Positions 26,494-36,388 are shown, numbered from the stretch's first letter. The stretch: DNA of 64,000 nucleotides from Vibrio penaeicida (GCF_019977755.1 NZ_AP025144.1:1488001-1552000), one strand, 5' to 3'. The notes: generated by a model not told the origin, from the sequence alone. A program made the numbers and translations.

Positions 26494-29400
26494 TTATGTG
26501 TACTCAAATTGGTTAAGAGCATTTGTAATGGCGATAACTTCTGTCTGCAGCATGTCGTATTTTTGGCTTTCTTCATGTGTGGCGGCATGTTCGTAATCAG
26601 CTAACACATCGGATAGTGCATGGCACTCCAGCATTCTTGCGGCACCTTTCATTCTATGGGTCACATGCTTTATTTCGTTGTGATTGTCGTTTTCCATTGC
26701 AGCGCTGAGTTCTAATAGATCTTTGTTTTGACTGTCGATGAATTCTTTAACGATTTGCATGGCAACATCCATATCACCAAATATGTCGCACACTTTCGTA
26801 ATATCGATAAGAGGAGCTGTAACCTGCGTTTCTTTTTCGGGTGTTGCTGTGCTCGGTAACGTGTCACTTGAGACTGTCTCTTCATCAGAGAAATCTAGAA
26901 ATCCAAAGTCCAACTCGGTGTTTTCGAAACCCTCTTGCGAGGCTTCTAGAGGGGAGGGTTCAGCAGGAAGCAAGCGAGTTATAGCCTCATCCATAATGGG
27001 CATTTTGGTCGGCTTAGAGAGGAAATCGTCCATCCCAAGATCAAGGCACTTTTCACGCTCTCCCTGAATAGCGTTCGCCGTGAGAGCGATAATAGGTGTC
27101 CGTTTTTTCTGTGTTTGGGACTCCAATTGTCTAACCGCACTAGTGAGGGCGTACCCATCCATTTCAGGCATATGGCAATCTGTGATGATAAGACCGTAGC
27201 TGTGTTGTTGAAATGCGTTAAATGCTTCTTTGCCATCAACAAAAATATCCGCGTGATACCCCAGTTGCTTGAGCTGGCTAGCAATGACTTGACGATTTAT
27301 CGGGTGATCTTCTGCTACGAGTATCAACCTATTTGAATCAACTGCTTCTTCTCGGGTTTGCTTGGAGGTGCAGCTAAGAACATCGTGGACCACTTCATTT
27401 ACTTCGTTGCGAACAGGCTGAGAGTCGATGCAATGTTTGAGTTGTGATGGAATGACCGGGTTTGAAGACAGTAGCCAGTGGTCGTCTTTTGGGGTCGGTG
27501 AAAGCATGCCTTTCTCAGACAGCACCAAGCATTGAACAGAGTCATGGTTTGAAGTCCACCAATCAGCAGTCAGATCTAGGCGAGCATAATCCATTTCAGA
27601 AATGAATAGGAAGTCACACTGATGCTTACTGATTAAGAAATCCAATTTTTCTTTGCTTTCCGTTTCTCCAAATTTGGTTGATATCCCCCAATCTTCTAAG
27701 TACGCACATAGCACCTTTGATTGAAAGAAATCATTAATAATGAGCCCTTGTAGCGGGGCTTTATCCAAGTGCTCGGCTGCTTGAATGACTTCGACAGGCA
27801 GAATGATTTTGAATTGAGAGCCGCTGCCAATCTTGCTGCTTACTGCAATGTCGCCGCCCATTTGATTAATGAGTTGTTTGCTGATGGTTAACCCGAGCCC
27901 AGAGCCGCCAAATTTCCGTGTTGTGCCTTCATCAGCTTGAACAAATGGTTGAAACAAGCCCTTGAGATTTTCTTTTTCAATGCCTATTCCGCTGTCTGTC
28001 ACTTTTATCATGATTGATTGCTGATGAGCCGTTTCTTCTACCAGGCTAACGGATAAGCTAACCGTTCCATGCTCGGTGAATTTTACAGCGTTATTGAGTA
28101 AGTTATTGAGGACTTGCCCCAAGCGAACTTCATCAATGCTTATGGTGTGAGCAAGTTCTGGATCGAGCCACAAACCAAATTTAAGCCCCTTGGCGTGAGC
28201 ATGTCTCGCTTGAAGTTGCGTGATGCGGATGATTAATGTTTCGAATACACAGGGTTGAGGGCTTAACGTCAGTTTTCCAGCCTCAATCTTGGAAAAATCC
28301 AAAATGTCATTCACGATGTGCAATAAGTTATTAGCAGACTGCGAAAGGCTACCGTGAATTTTTTCAACTTCTTCAATAACAGGGTATTGTTCGCAAAGTT
28401 CCAATAAGCTCACAATCCCTCCGATTGGAGTCCGGATCTCATGGCTCATATTCGCTAAAAAACGAGATTTGGCTTCTGTAGCAGAAATGGCTTTTTGCCT
28501 TGCTTCTCGCAATTCCTTTTGTTGTTGCTTAAGTTCGGTTATATCGGTAAGAACGGTATTCCAAATGTAGCTGTCATCGGTTTCAGTAATCTTGCTTTGG
28601 ATGTGGAGCCACTTCTCTTCATTATCGATAAGTAATCCGACATCCTGCGACATATAGCCTTCATTAATGGCTTGACGAACCTTGTGAATCAATTCCCGTT
28701 TGTCCTTTTGCCTCATTGGGCTAAAGAAGGTTCGAGGGGAGTTCATTAGTTGGTCTGGCTCAATACCAATCAACTCACAAATACCGGCACTTACAAATGT
28801 AAAATGGATGGAGTGAAGGTTGCTTTTACTTTGAGTGTGTTGGAGTACAGCACCAATAACATTGTCTGCGAGCTTTTGAACCCTTTGTTCGGCATCACGC
28901 GCTCGTTTTCTTGTTAGGTGCAGCTCGGTGATGTCATCGAGTATGGTTACCGTGCCATCAATCTGATGATCTGGGGTGACATAGGGGCATTTCCAGTAAG
29001 CGTAATATTTTTCGACGCCATCAATCACCACTTCATTTTCTAGCCTAGGAAGGGAATAGCCACTCAAAATCAAGTTATCTTCATCTTTGTTGTTAACAAG
29101 AGACTCGGTTAGGTAATTGAGATACTTGAGATCGCTCGCGGACTTATTGGTGCTCTGGATAATGCCGTTAGCGTCGCGAACAACGATAGGAAAGGGAATC
29201 GCATCTAACAGCGAACGCTCATAGTTGACACGTTTTTGCAGTTCTTCTTCTGCTCTCTTTCTATGGAAAACTTCTTTTTTGAGTTTCCAGTTCCACGCGA
29301 TAAACAGCAAAATAATAAAGCCAGCAATCCCTGCAACGGTGAGAAACCCATAAACAACATCTTTACTGTTGATTCCAGTTTCGTAGTTCGCATTACGCCA

Positions 29401-30888
29401 CTTTTTATGGATGTCTTGAATCCGTTGTGGAGGAATAGCGTTCAACGCTTTGTTGATGATGTTGATTAAAAGCTGCTGATCTTTCTCGACTGAGAGTGAA
29501 ATGGGTACTTCCGCGTTTTTGTTCATCAGGCTAACAACTCGTAGCTGACCAGCGTACTTGGATTGAAGTTTGGGGGAGGCAATGAAGAGGGACATCATTG
29601 CTTTATCGACTTCTTTTTGATCAAGAGCTTCGAGAAGTTGGTCGCTACTGTCGTAAAGAACGACGTTACATGCGGCACAATAGTCTCGAATTTTGTCTAT
29701 TCCCACAGTGTCCTTAACGGTGCCGATCTTAGCGTTATCCAAATCTGAAAAAATTAGGTCACTTTTGTAGTTCTCACTCCGACCAATGAGCACCCATGGC
29801 TCCCGCATATAAGGGTGGGAAAATAAATGATCGGCGTATTTGGCTTGCTCCGAAGAGCTTGCGGCGTGAATAAGGGGCAACGTGTTGGAATGATGATAAT
29901 CGATGGGCTCGTTTTGAGAGAAATCGAGATTTAAGTATTCCAACTGCATTCCTGTGAGCCGAGATATCTCTTGCAAGATTTCCGCTGAGATACCCTGATG
30001 ACCCACATTTGAATTAAAGAAATCGATGGGGGGCGTATTGCCTTTGGTGATGACTAACAATTGAGGGTTACTAGCTAACCATTTTTGCTCCGCTTCAGTG
30101 AGCGCAAGCGTGTCATTTTTAACCAGTAAGAAACGTTCTTGTGTTTCATCTAGCCATTCTTTTAGAACTTCGGAATAGCGAGTACTCCTTTTGAAGCTGG
30201 CAATGGCTTTATTGAAATCTTCGATCAGTTGGCTATTACCACTTCTCGCTGCCAGATAGTGGCTTTGAACAGGAAGATCATCGAACAGTGAAATTGACAA
30301 AAAGTCAGAGTAAGGACCAGATTGGAGCTGTTGATACAGCATGAGACCATCACCAACCGTTGCGTAGGATACTTCCATTGCCACATTGAAAATGGCATCA
30401 GAGACCGAGTCGGACCTAATTAATTTTGCATTTGGGTACAACCCTTTAAGAAAAGCTTCCCCACTCATGTAAGACAAAGTGTGAGTATTTAACTCATGGT
30501 GATACCCAATTTGTTCACGTGCTAAACCAATTTGTCTAGAAGAAATAATGGGGTTTGAATACGAAAGCGACGTGTCTTTGTAGTTTGTACCTTGTGTCGT
30601 AATTGCATCGATGTCTTTGTTAACAAGTGCTTGATGAAGTGCTTTTGGGGATGTGTACACTCTAAATTCTACGTTTCCAAGCATATAGAATTGGAATTCA
30701 CGGATGATACTTGGCAAAAGACCGGTGACCTTACCATTCTGAACCAGCGAATATGGAGAGAGGTCATCACTGAGAAAACCAATGTGAAAGGTGTCGTTGT
30801 ATTTGTCTTCATCTGTTAGCTCTGCCTGCAATGTAAAGCTTACTGCAAACAAACAAATCATCGATAGAACTTGGGTAATTGCTTTCAT
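26494..30888 (-). CDS. BvgS/VieS-like hybrid sensor histidine kinase
   Basis: 1464 residues. A signal peptide is followed by two periplasmic solute-binding (SBP_bac_3, Venus flytrap) domains at about 33-255 and 275-500, a transmembrane helix at about 513-535 and two PAS-like regions (about 555-790). HisKA follows with SHEIRTP near residue 816, then HATPase_c (NNLLNNAVKFTEHG, DSGIGIEKEN, GGSGLGLTI). Next come a degenerate receiver-like stretch (about 1045-1150), a true receiver with Asp near 1234 (IITDCHMPEMDG) and a C-terminal HPt with His near 1408 (THRMKGAARMLE). This is the phosphorelay layout of BvgS/EvgS and, with the next two genes, of VieSAB. The ligand is unknown, likely a small polar molecule bound by the flytrap domains. 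Confidence 0.9.
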   Translation of the reverse strand: MKAITQVLSMICLFAVSFTLQAELTDEDKYNDTFHIGFLSDDLSPYSLVQNGKVTGLLPSIIREFQFYMLGNVEFRVYTSPKALHQALVNKDIDAITTQGTNYKDTSLSYSNPIISSRQIGLAREQIGYHHELNTHTLSYMSGEAFLKGLYPNAKLIRSDSVSDAIFNVAMEVSYATVGDGLMLYQQLQSGPYSDFLSISLFDDLPVQSHYLAARSGNSQLIEDFNKAIASFKRSTRYSEVLKEWLDETQERFLLVKNDTLALTEAEQKWLASNPQLLVITKGNTPPIDFFNSNVGHQGISAEILQEISRLTGMQLEYLNLDFSQNEPIDYHHSNTLPLIHAASSSEQAKYADHLFSHPYMREPWVLIGRSENYKSDLIFSDLDNAKIGTVKDTVGIDKIRDYCAACNVVLYDSSDQLLEALDQKEVDKAMMSLFIASPKLQSKYAGQLRVVSLMNKNAEVPISLSVEKDQQLLINIINKALNAIPPQRIQDIHKKWRNANYETGINSKDVVYGFLTVAGIAGFIILLFIAWNWKLKKEVFHRKRAEEELQKRVNYERSLLDAIPFPIVVRDANGIIQSTNKSASDLKYLNYLTESLVNNKDEDNLILSGYSLPRLENEVVIDGVEKYYAYWKCPYVTPDHQIDGTVTILDDITELHLTRKRARDAEQRVQKLADNVIGAVLQHTQSKSNLHSIHFTFVSAGICELIGIEPDQLMNSPRTFFSPMRQKDKRELIHKVRQAINEGYMSQDVGLLIDNEEKWLHIQSKITETDDSYIWNTVLTDITELKQQQKELREARQKAISATEAKSRFLANMSHEIRTPIGGIVSLLELCEQYPVIEEVEKIHGSLSQSANNLLHIVNDILDFSKIEAGKLTLSPQPCVFETLIIRITQLQARHAHAKGLKFGLWLDPELAHTISIDEVRLGQVLNNLLNNAVKFTEHGTVSLSVSLVEETAHQQSIMIKVTDSGIGIEKENLKGLFQPFVQADEGTTRKFGGSGLGLTISKQLINQMGGDIAVSSKIGSGSQFKIILPVEVIQAAEHLDKAPLQGLIINDFFQSKVLCAYLEDWGISTKFGETESKEKLDFLISKHQCDFLFISEMDYARLDLTADWWTSNHDSVQCLVLSEKGMLSPTPKDDHWLLSSNPVIPSQLKHCIDSQPVRNEVNEVVHDVLSCTSKQTREEAVDSNRLILVAEDHPINRQVIASQLKQLGYHADIFVDGKEAFNAFQQHSYGLIITDCHMPEMDGYALTSAVRQLESQTQKKRTPIIALTANAIQGEREKCLDLGMDDFLSKPTKMPIMDEAITRLLPAEPSPLEASQEGFENTELDFGFLDFSDEETVSSDTLPSTATPEKETQVTAPLIDITKVCDIFGDMDVAMQIVKEFIDSQNKDLLELSAAMENDNHNEIKHVTHRMKGAARMLECHALSDVLADYEHAATHEESQKYDMLQTEVIAITNALNQFEYT

Positions 30889-31321
30889 TTTTAAACTCAG
30901 TCATCGCAAGTTGTCAGATTTTAAGAAAAATGAAACAAGTTCGATATTTACCATGTTAAACAACGGGGTAGCTTTGTTTAGTAGTGAAAGAAAAGAATAA
31001 AAAAAGCGAGGGTGTTTGATGATTTTTTTAATGATACAAAGAAGAGAGGCTGGTTTTTAACAAAAAGCTCACTGAGAGTATGTCGAGTTGGCAGTGTTTC
31101 TAGGCGTTATCTTTGTTTGGTTCTTTATATTAATTAAAAAGCTCATAAAGTTTTGAGTTGTCTCATATTTTAGTAAATGGCTCATTGTGTCAAAATCGTT
31201 TTGTGACATTAAGCCAGAAAAACTGCTAAACGTTCCTTGTACTGTATAGCAAATGTTACTATCATTCTTATAAATTATTGTAGTTATATAGAAAAACGTT
31301 TCGCAATAAAGGTGATGTTTC
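30889..31321. other. AT-rich upstream region of the kinase operon, no gene seen
   Basis: This stretch separates the divergent kinase operon and the small gene at 31322. It is very AT-rich with several A/T runs and should contain both promoters. I saw no frame with a credible start and no stable hairpin followed by T. Confidence 0.4.
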
Positions 31322-31501
31322 GTGGAACCAACTATCTCCAGTTTACGGCAAATTTTTCAAAATAAGGTCCATTCCGCTTCTGGCGCGCAATCTTCCGTTT
31401 CCGGTTCTGCATCTACCTTATCTGTTTTAACAAAAGAAGAGCTCTCAGAGCTTGAAAACCTTTGGGTTCAGCTTATCCTTTGGCAGAAGAAGCAACATTA
31501 G
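31322..31501 (+). CDS. 59-residue protein with GTG start, unknown function
   Basis: A short frame starts at GTG 31322, nine bases after AAAGG, and ends at TAG 31499-31501. It begins MEPTISSLRQIFQNK, has a Ser/Ala-rich linker (SASGAQSSVSGSAST) and ends in an amphipathic helix, TKEELSELENLW then VQLILWQKKQH. The in-frame stop just upstream (31313-31315) fixes the start. Codon choice is regular, and a good terminator follows 30 bases later, as for a complete single-gene transcript. I do not know the family. The linker-plus-helix form suggests a small partner or regulator of another protein. Confidence 0.65.
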   Translation: MEPTISSLRQIFQNKVHSASGAQSSVSGSASTLSVLTKEELSELENLWVQLILWQKKQH

Positions 31502-31530
31502 GCGGTTTATTGTCGATCTAATGCCGCTTT

Positions 31531-31555
31531 AACCACCCAAAGCTGGTGGTTTTTT
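31531..31555 (+). terminator. Terminator of the 59-residue gene
   Basis: AACCACC / GGTGGTT stem with a 7-base loop followed by a T-run. Confidence 0.85.
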
Positions 31556-31582
31556 GTGAACAACCTATTCTAATTATCCTCT

Positions 31583-31609
31583 AAGCTCGCAGACATTGCG
31601 GGCTTTTTT
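31583..31609 (+). terminator. Second terminator in tandem
   Basis: AAGCTCGC / GCGGGCTT stem (one G-T pair) with a 7-base loop and a run of six T, 28 bases after the first terminator. Confidence 0.75.
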
Positions 31610-31814
31610 CATTTTATTCGTATTTCATTTGATGGAAGTTTTGTGATTGGTGTTAATTGTTATAATATAGCAATTGTTAATCGGGGAGATAGGGAGTGAT
31701 CGGTTGATTATCATATCTCGTATCCCCATCTAGTAGTCAGAATGCCTCTGTCATACAATATAGAGAGCGAATATAAGAGTGTGCAGAGCACATTCATCAT
31801 AAATGGGAAGAGTT

Positions 31815-32411
31815 ATGGCGGAAGTACGAGCCAGAGTAGAGTTGAAAGTTGGTTCTAAAAGTCACATCGACGCAGAATTATTGTCTTTTCACGGATTAGA
31901 AACAGATAAAGAACATGTCGCGATTATTTTCAAATCAGCCGATAAAGAGAGTGAAACACCGCTGGTTAGAATGCACTCCGAGTGTCTAACAGGTGATGTT
32001 TTTCACTCGTCACGTTGTGACTGTGGAGAACAGCTAGACGAAACCATTGAAAAAATGGGTGAGCTAGGCGGCATCATTCTTTATTTGCGTCAAGAAGGGC
32101 GTGGCATTGGCTTGTACAACAAAATTGATGCTTATCGTTTACAAAGTGAAGGTATGAACACGTATGAAGCAAACAATCATTTAGGTTTTGGTGATGATCT
32201 CAGAGATTTCACGGAAGCAGCCCAAATGCTTGATGCATTAGACGTTAAAAAGATTCGCCTGATCACCAATAATCCAAAGAAGATAAAAGAGCTGCAAGAT
32301 CATCGAATCGAGATAGAAGAAGTGGTGAACACCCATGCTCATATCAAACATGGAAACGAGAGCTATTTGAAAGCAAAAGTCTCGCATGGTAAGCACTTAC
32401 TGGATTTGTGA
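31815..32411 (+). CDS. ribA: GTP cyclohydrolase II
   Basis: 198 residues from ATG 31815, which has GGGAAG just upstream. An ATG at 31803 is in frame but lies before that site. It carries the zinc-binding signature [21 protein letters not shown] (the three Cys), then [12 protein letters not shown] and the ITNNPKK motif, all diagnostic of RibA. It opens the imidazole ring of GTP to start riboflavin synthesis. It stands alone, with no other rib gene nearby. No FMN riboswitch was recognised in the 200 bases upstream. Confidence 0.94.
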   Translation: MAEVRARVELKVGSKSHIDAELLSFHGLETDKEHVAIIFKSADKESETPLVRMHSECLTGDVFHSSRCDCGEQLDETIEKMGELGGIILYLRQEGRGIGLYNKIDAYRLQSEGMNTYEANNHLGFGDDLRDFTEAAQMLDALDVKKIRLITNNPKKIKELQDHRIEIEEVVNTHAHIKHGNESYLKAKVSHGKHLLDL

Positions 32412-32435
32412 TAGATCTATTATTTGTTTGAAATA

Positions 32436-32459
32436 AACCCCACAGATGTGGGGTTTTTT
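32436..32459 (+). terminator. ribA terminator
   Basis: AACCCCAC / GTGGGGTT stem, 4-5 base loop and six T, 25 bases after the ribA stop. Confidence 0.9.
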
Positions 32460-32511
32460 CGTTTTTGTCGCTTGAAATTAAAATGTAAATTTGTATGATC
32501 GAAATCTAGGT

Positions 32512-32530
32512 GCAAATGATAATAATTAGC
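32512..32530 (+). promoter_or_regulatory. Fur box upstream of the imelysin operon
   Basis: The segment GCAAATGATAATAATTAG matches the core of the Fur consensus (TGATAATNATTATCA) at TGATAATAATTAGCA, with one half-site imperfect. It lies about 50 bases before the first gene of the cluster, so repression in iron-replete cells is expected. Confidence 0.75.
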
Positions 32531-32577
32531 ACTACTAATCACATATAACAATTTTTTGCTCAACAAGGACGATTTCC

Positions 32578-33837
32578 ATGATCTCAAAACGACTCATTGC
32601 TCGTGCCATTACTGCTTCACTTCTTGTGACCAGTGGTGCGTCAATTGCGGCTGTCACTAAAGGCCAAGTAGTAGAGCATTACGCAGACCTCGCTCACGCT
32701 GTTTTTTCTGATGCGACCATTACTGCCAAGAACCTTGATCAATCCATTGACCAATTCCTAGCAAACCCTTCTAAAACCTCTTTGGAATCTGTACGTCAAG
32801 CTTGGATCGATTCTCGCGTACCTTATCAACAAACAGAAGTATTCCGATTCGGAAACGCTGTTGTTGATGACTGGGAAGGTCAGTTGAATGCATGGCCATT
32901 AGATGAAGGCTTGATCGACTACGTCACAAGCGACTACCAATATGAATTAGGTAACGAAGGTGCGCAGGCTAACATCGTTGCGAATACAAAAATTCAGGTA
33001 GGTTCTCAAGTCGTTGACGCGAGTGAGATTACACCTCAGCTGATTGCCGATCTGAATGAGATTGGTGGATCTGAAGCAAACGTTGCATCTGGTTACCATG
33101 CCATTGAGTTTTTGCTTTGGGGTCAGGATCTAAACGGCACTAACTCTGGTGCTGGCGAACGTTCATACACCGATTTTGTTGACGGTTCCGGTTGTACCAA
33201 CGGCAACTGTGACCGCCGCCGCGATTACTTGAAAGCAGCCTCTCAGCTTCTAATCCAAGATCTTGAGTGGATGGAAAAGCAGTGGGCTCCAAATCAATCA
33301 GACAACTACCGTAAAGAACTTCTAGCGGGTTCAGCAGACAATGGCTTGCGCAAGATGCTATTCGGCATGGGTTCACTTTCTCTTGGTGAGCTCGCAGGTG
33401 AGCGTATGAAAGTTGCACTAGAAGCAAACTCGACGGAAGACGAGCACGATTGTTTCTCTGATAACACTCATAACTCTCATTACTATAACGAACAAGGTAT
33501 CTATAATGTTTTCACTGGCTTGTACAAGCGTGAAAATGGTCAGCTTGTTTCAGGTCCGAGTATTTATGACTTAGTTGCTCAAAAAGACAAACAAGCAGCG
33601 AAAGAAATTCAGAAGCAATTTGATATGGCGCGTGCTCAGGTTGGTCAATTGGTTGTTTCTGCAGAGAAAAACAACCAACACTTTGATCAGTTGATTGCAT
33701 CTAATAACCCACAGGGTAATGCATTGGTTAACGACACCATCATGTCTCTTGTAACGCAGACTGGTTCTATTGAGCGTGCTGCTAACATTATTGGCATCGA
33801 TAGCCTTAACCCAGATACTGCTGACCACGAGTTTTAA
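32578..33837 (+). CDS. Imelysin-family (M75-like) iron-regulated periplasmic protein
   Basis: 419 residues. The signal peptide ends near ASIAA (residue 25). The imelysin/EfeO fold is marked by the GxHxxE motif at residues 172-177 (GYHAIEF), followed by LLWGQD, and by FRFGNAVVDDWEGQLNAWP. This is the domain of ICMP and IrpA, bacterial outer-surface or periplasmic proteins thought to take part in iron uptake. Peptidase activity has been questioned. It is the first gene of a four-gene cluster under a Fur box. A hairpin at 33861 could reduce expression of the following genes. Confidence 0.9.
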   Translation: MISKRLIARAITASLLVTSGASIAAVTKGQVVEHYADLAHAVFSDATITAKNLDQSIDQFLANPSKTSLESVRQAWIDSRVPYQQTEVFRFGNAVVDDWEGQLNAWPLDEGLIDYVTSDYQYELGNEGAQANIVANTKIQVGSQVVDASEITPQLIADLNEIGGSEANVASGYHAIEFLLWGQDLNGTNSGAGERSYTDFVDGSGCTNGNCDRRRDYLKAASQLLIQDLEWMEKQWAPNQSDNYRKELLAGSADNGLRKMLFGMGSLSLGELAGERMKVALEANSTEDEHDCFSDNTHNSHYYNEQGIYNVFTGLYKRENGQLVSGPSIYDLVAQKDKQAAKEIQKQFDMARAQVGQLVVSAEKNNQHFDQLIASNNPQGNALVNDTIMSLVTQTGSIERAANIIGIDSLNPDTADHEF

Positions 33838-33860
33838 TCGCACATTATTATAAAAATATT

Positions 33861-33886
33861 AAAGGGCTCTATATGAGCCCTTTTTA
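33861..33886 (+). terminator. Intra-cluster terminator or attenuator
   Basis: GGGCTC / GAGCCC stem with a 5-base loop and TTTTT, 20 bases after the first imelysin gene and only 20 bases before the next start. It would favour high first-gene expression with partial read-through. Confidence 0.7.
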
Positions 33887-33904
33887 CACTTGAGAAGCAC
33901 AAGA

Positions 33905-35290
33905 ATGAAGCAGTTTCTAATTCCTACCATTATCGCCACGCTAATCTCAGCCAGTACTCACGCTTATGAAACCAAATCCGGTGGTGGAACCAGCGTAAAA
34001 AAAGACGGTTCTAACGCGTTTTCACTTCCTGCTAATAATTTACCCATGACATCACGTCTAGAATTCAGTGTCGGTAACAGTTTTTTCCGTAACCCATGGG
34101 TTCAAGCGCCAGCTTCAACAGATGCTCGGGATGGCTTAGGTCCTTTGTTTAATACCAATGGTTGCCAAAATTGCCACATTAAAGATGGACGTGGTCACCC
34201 GCCAGAGCCTGGCGAAGAAAATGCCGTTTCCATGTTAGTTAGGCTAAGTATTCCGGCGATGACTCCAGAACAAAAACAACAGTTCATACGTGATGGTATT
34301 GTTCCTGAACCTACATACGGTGGGCAGTTACAAGATTTTGGTCTTCCTGACGCCAAGCCAGAAGGGAGAATCAAACTCACCTACAGTGATGTAGAAGTGG
34401 CGTTTTCCGATGGTGAAAAAGTGGTGTTAAGAAAACCCAATCTAAGTATTACAAACCTGAATTATGGTCCAATGCACCCAGATACGCAGCTTTCTGCTCG
34501 TATTGCGCCTCCAATGATTGGCCTAGGGCTTTTAGAGGCGATTCCGGAAGAGACTATCCAAGCGATGGCTGATCCTGAAGACAAAAATAAAGATGGAATT
34601 TCAGGGAAAGCAAACCGCGTATGGGATGTCGCAGCAAACGATTATGCGCTGGGTCGATTTGGGTGGAAAGCGGGTCAACCTAATCTTATGCAGCAGAATG
34701 CGGCCGCTTTTAACGGAGACTTAGGTCTAACGAGCGCGCTATTCCCAAATGAAAACTGCACCAGTGCACAGTCTATTTGTGCCGACTTACCTCATGGTGG
34801 AAAACCAGAAGTGAGTGAGAAGATCCTTAACTTCGTCGAATTTTATTCTCAACACTTAGCTGTACCGATTCGAAGAAATGTAAAAGATCCTCAAGTCGTA
34901 TTAGGTCAAGCAAAATTCGTTGAAGCGGGATGCCAATCTTGCCATGCTGTAAACATTAAAACGGCCAAAAATGATCGCCTGCCTGCATTATCAGAACAGA
35001 CCATTCACCCTTATACTGATATGTTATTGCATGATATGGGCGAAGGGCTTGCAGATAACAGACCAGAGTATCTTGCAAATGGTCGTGAATGGAAAACACC
35101 ACCACTTTGGGGTATTGGCTATACACAAGAAGTGAATAAGCATACGAATTTCCTACATGATGGTCGTGCCAGAAATGTCATGGAAGCTGTACTTTGGCAT
35201 GGTGGTGAAGCAAAACCAGCGCAAGAGAAAGTTCTAAGCATGTCGAAAAAAGAGCGTGAAGCTTTGGTCGCGTTCCTTAACTCACTGTAA
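33905..35290 (+). CDS. Di-heme c-type oxidoreductase (DUF1111, 'thiol oxidoreductase')
   Basis: 461 residues from ATG 33905; a TTG further upstream overlaps the hairpin and is less likely. A signal peptide ends near THA (residue 20). Two CxxCH heme c sites are at residues 87-91 (GCQNCH) and near 342-346 (GCQSCH). The overall pattern (DGLGPLFN, FGWKAGQPNL, TPPLWGIG, FLHDGRA) is that of DUF1111, a MauG/peroxidase-like periplasmic family. It probably acts in electron transfer linked to iron reduction or oxidation during uptake, inferred from its place between two imelysin genes. It ends directly before the next gene. Confidence 0.88.
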   Translation: MKQFLIPTIIATLISASTHAYETKSGGGTSVKKDGSNAFSLPANNLPMTSRLEFSVGNSFFRNPWVQAPASTDARDGLGPLFNTNGCQNCHIKDGRGHPPEPGEENAVSMLVRLSIPAMTPEQKQQFIRDGIVPEPTYGGQLQDFGLPDAKPEGRIKLTYSDVEVAFSDGEKVVLRKPNLSITNLNYGPMHPDTQLSARIAPPMIGLGLLEAIPEETIQAMADPEDKNKDGISGKANRVWDVAANDYALGRFGWKAGQPNLMQQNAAAFNGDLGLTSALFPNENCTSAQSICADLPHGGKPEVSEKILNFVEFYSQHLAVPIRRNVKDPQVVLGQAKFVEAGCQSCHAVNIKTAKNDRLPALSEQTIHPYTDMLLHDMGEGLADNRPEYLANGREWKTPPLWGIGYTQEVNKHTNFLHDGRARNVMEAVLWHGGEAKPAQEKVLSMSKKEREALVAFLNSL

Positions 35291-35302
35291 TTGAGGCGAA
35301 AC

Positions 35303-36388
35303 ATGAAAAAAACATTGAGTTTATGTCTACTCGCTTTGGCGGGGTGTCAGTCCAACGATGCTGAGAGCCCTCAAGCGGTTATGGTTCAGAGCGGCGATAA
35401 CGGCTCAGCCGTTGCCTATGACCCAGCGACAAAAGATTACGCGGGTAGCCATGCTAGTGAAGCCGTTTATGAAGTTGAAAAAGAAGCGGCATTTTTACTG
35501 CTTGCTGAAAGTAAACTTCAAGCACTCAGATGGCAACAATACTGTCTTTCTCAGGATTTGAGCGAGGAAGCGCTTAAGTCTGTTTGGCATAGCACCATGA
35601 TCAGCTGGATGGCATTACAAGGACAAGAACGAGGTCCTGAAGATGCATTAAATGAAAGTTGGAATATGCAGTTTTGGCCAGATAAAAAGAACACGACGGG
35701 CAGAAAAATGTCTGCATTAGTGAAGTCAAACCAAGTCTGGACCGCTGAAGAAATCTCTACAAAAAGCGTGACTGTTCAAGGTTTAGGAGCCATTGAGTGG
35801 TTGCTGTATGATTCGGCATCACCAATTTCAACGGATAAAGGCAAGACTTGTCAGAGTGGTTTGGCGATCAGTGAAAACATTGCTAACCGAGCCCAAGTGA
35901 TTGCGCAGGCATGGGAAGAAAACCCGTGGCGATCATTGGATAGCAACAAGTGGAACTCTGAATACCTCAGCCTACTGTCGAACCAGTTGGAATATAGCTT
36001 GAAAAAGATGAGCAGACCGCTTGCTAAGATTGGCAATCCTCGACCGTATTTTTCGGAATCTTGGCGCTCACAAACGTCGCTATCAAACCTAAAAGCAAAC
36101 GTAAAGGCTCTGCAGTCTCTGCACTTGGCTCATGGGTATGGTCTCGACAATCAATTGAGACAACGTGGAAGAGAGGCACTGGCAAATGCCATTGTTGAGC
36201 AGTTTGAACTTACTCTTGATACGTGGCCGGAAGATGCAAGCCTATTTGTACAACTGAAGTCGAAAGAAGGCTATCAAAGCACGTTGGCGCAATACAATAA
36301 ATTGGATCATTTGAAATATCTGATCCATGAAGAGGTTGCGATTGAATTGGGTGTAGTAGTAGGGTTTAACGCAACTGATGGTGACTGA
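35303..36388 (+). CDS. Imelysin-family lipoprotein, degenerate metal motif
   Basis: 361 residues from ATG 35303, which has GAGGCG just upstream. A lipobox LALAGC gives lipidated Cys15. The fold is imelysin-like (WQQYCLS, SWNMQFWPDKKNTTGRKM), but the GxHxxE site reads GLGAIEW, so the metal-binding His is Gly. It may bind its partner rather than iron. The gene starts 12 bases after the di-heme gene and overlaps the next by 11 bases, so all three are one transcript. Confidence 0.85.
   Translation: MKKTLSLCLLALAGCQSNDAESPQAVMVQSGDNGSAVAYDPATKDYAGSHASEAVYEVEKEAAFLLLAESKLQALRWQQYCLSQDLSEEALKSVWHSTMISWMALQGQERGPEDALNESWNMQFWPDKKNTTGRKMSALVKSNQVWTAEEISTKSVTVQGLGAIEWLLYDSASPISTDKGKTCQSGLAISENIANRAQVIAQAWEENPWRSLDSNKWNSEYLSLLSNQLEYSLKKMSRPLAKIGNPRPYFSESWRSQTSLSNLKANVKALQSLHLAHGYGLDNQLRQRGREALANAIVEQFELTLDTWPEDASLFVQLKSKEGYQSTLAQYNKLDHLKYLIHEEVAIELGVVVGFNATDGD

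Noticed and set aside
31620..31814. Possible FMN riboswitch before ribA
   Set aside because: The conserved FMN-aptamer blocks were not found; only an AT-rich leader with a weak inverted pair is present.
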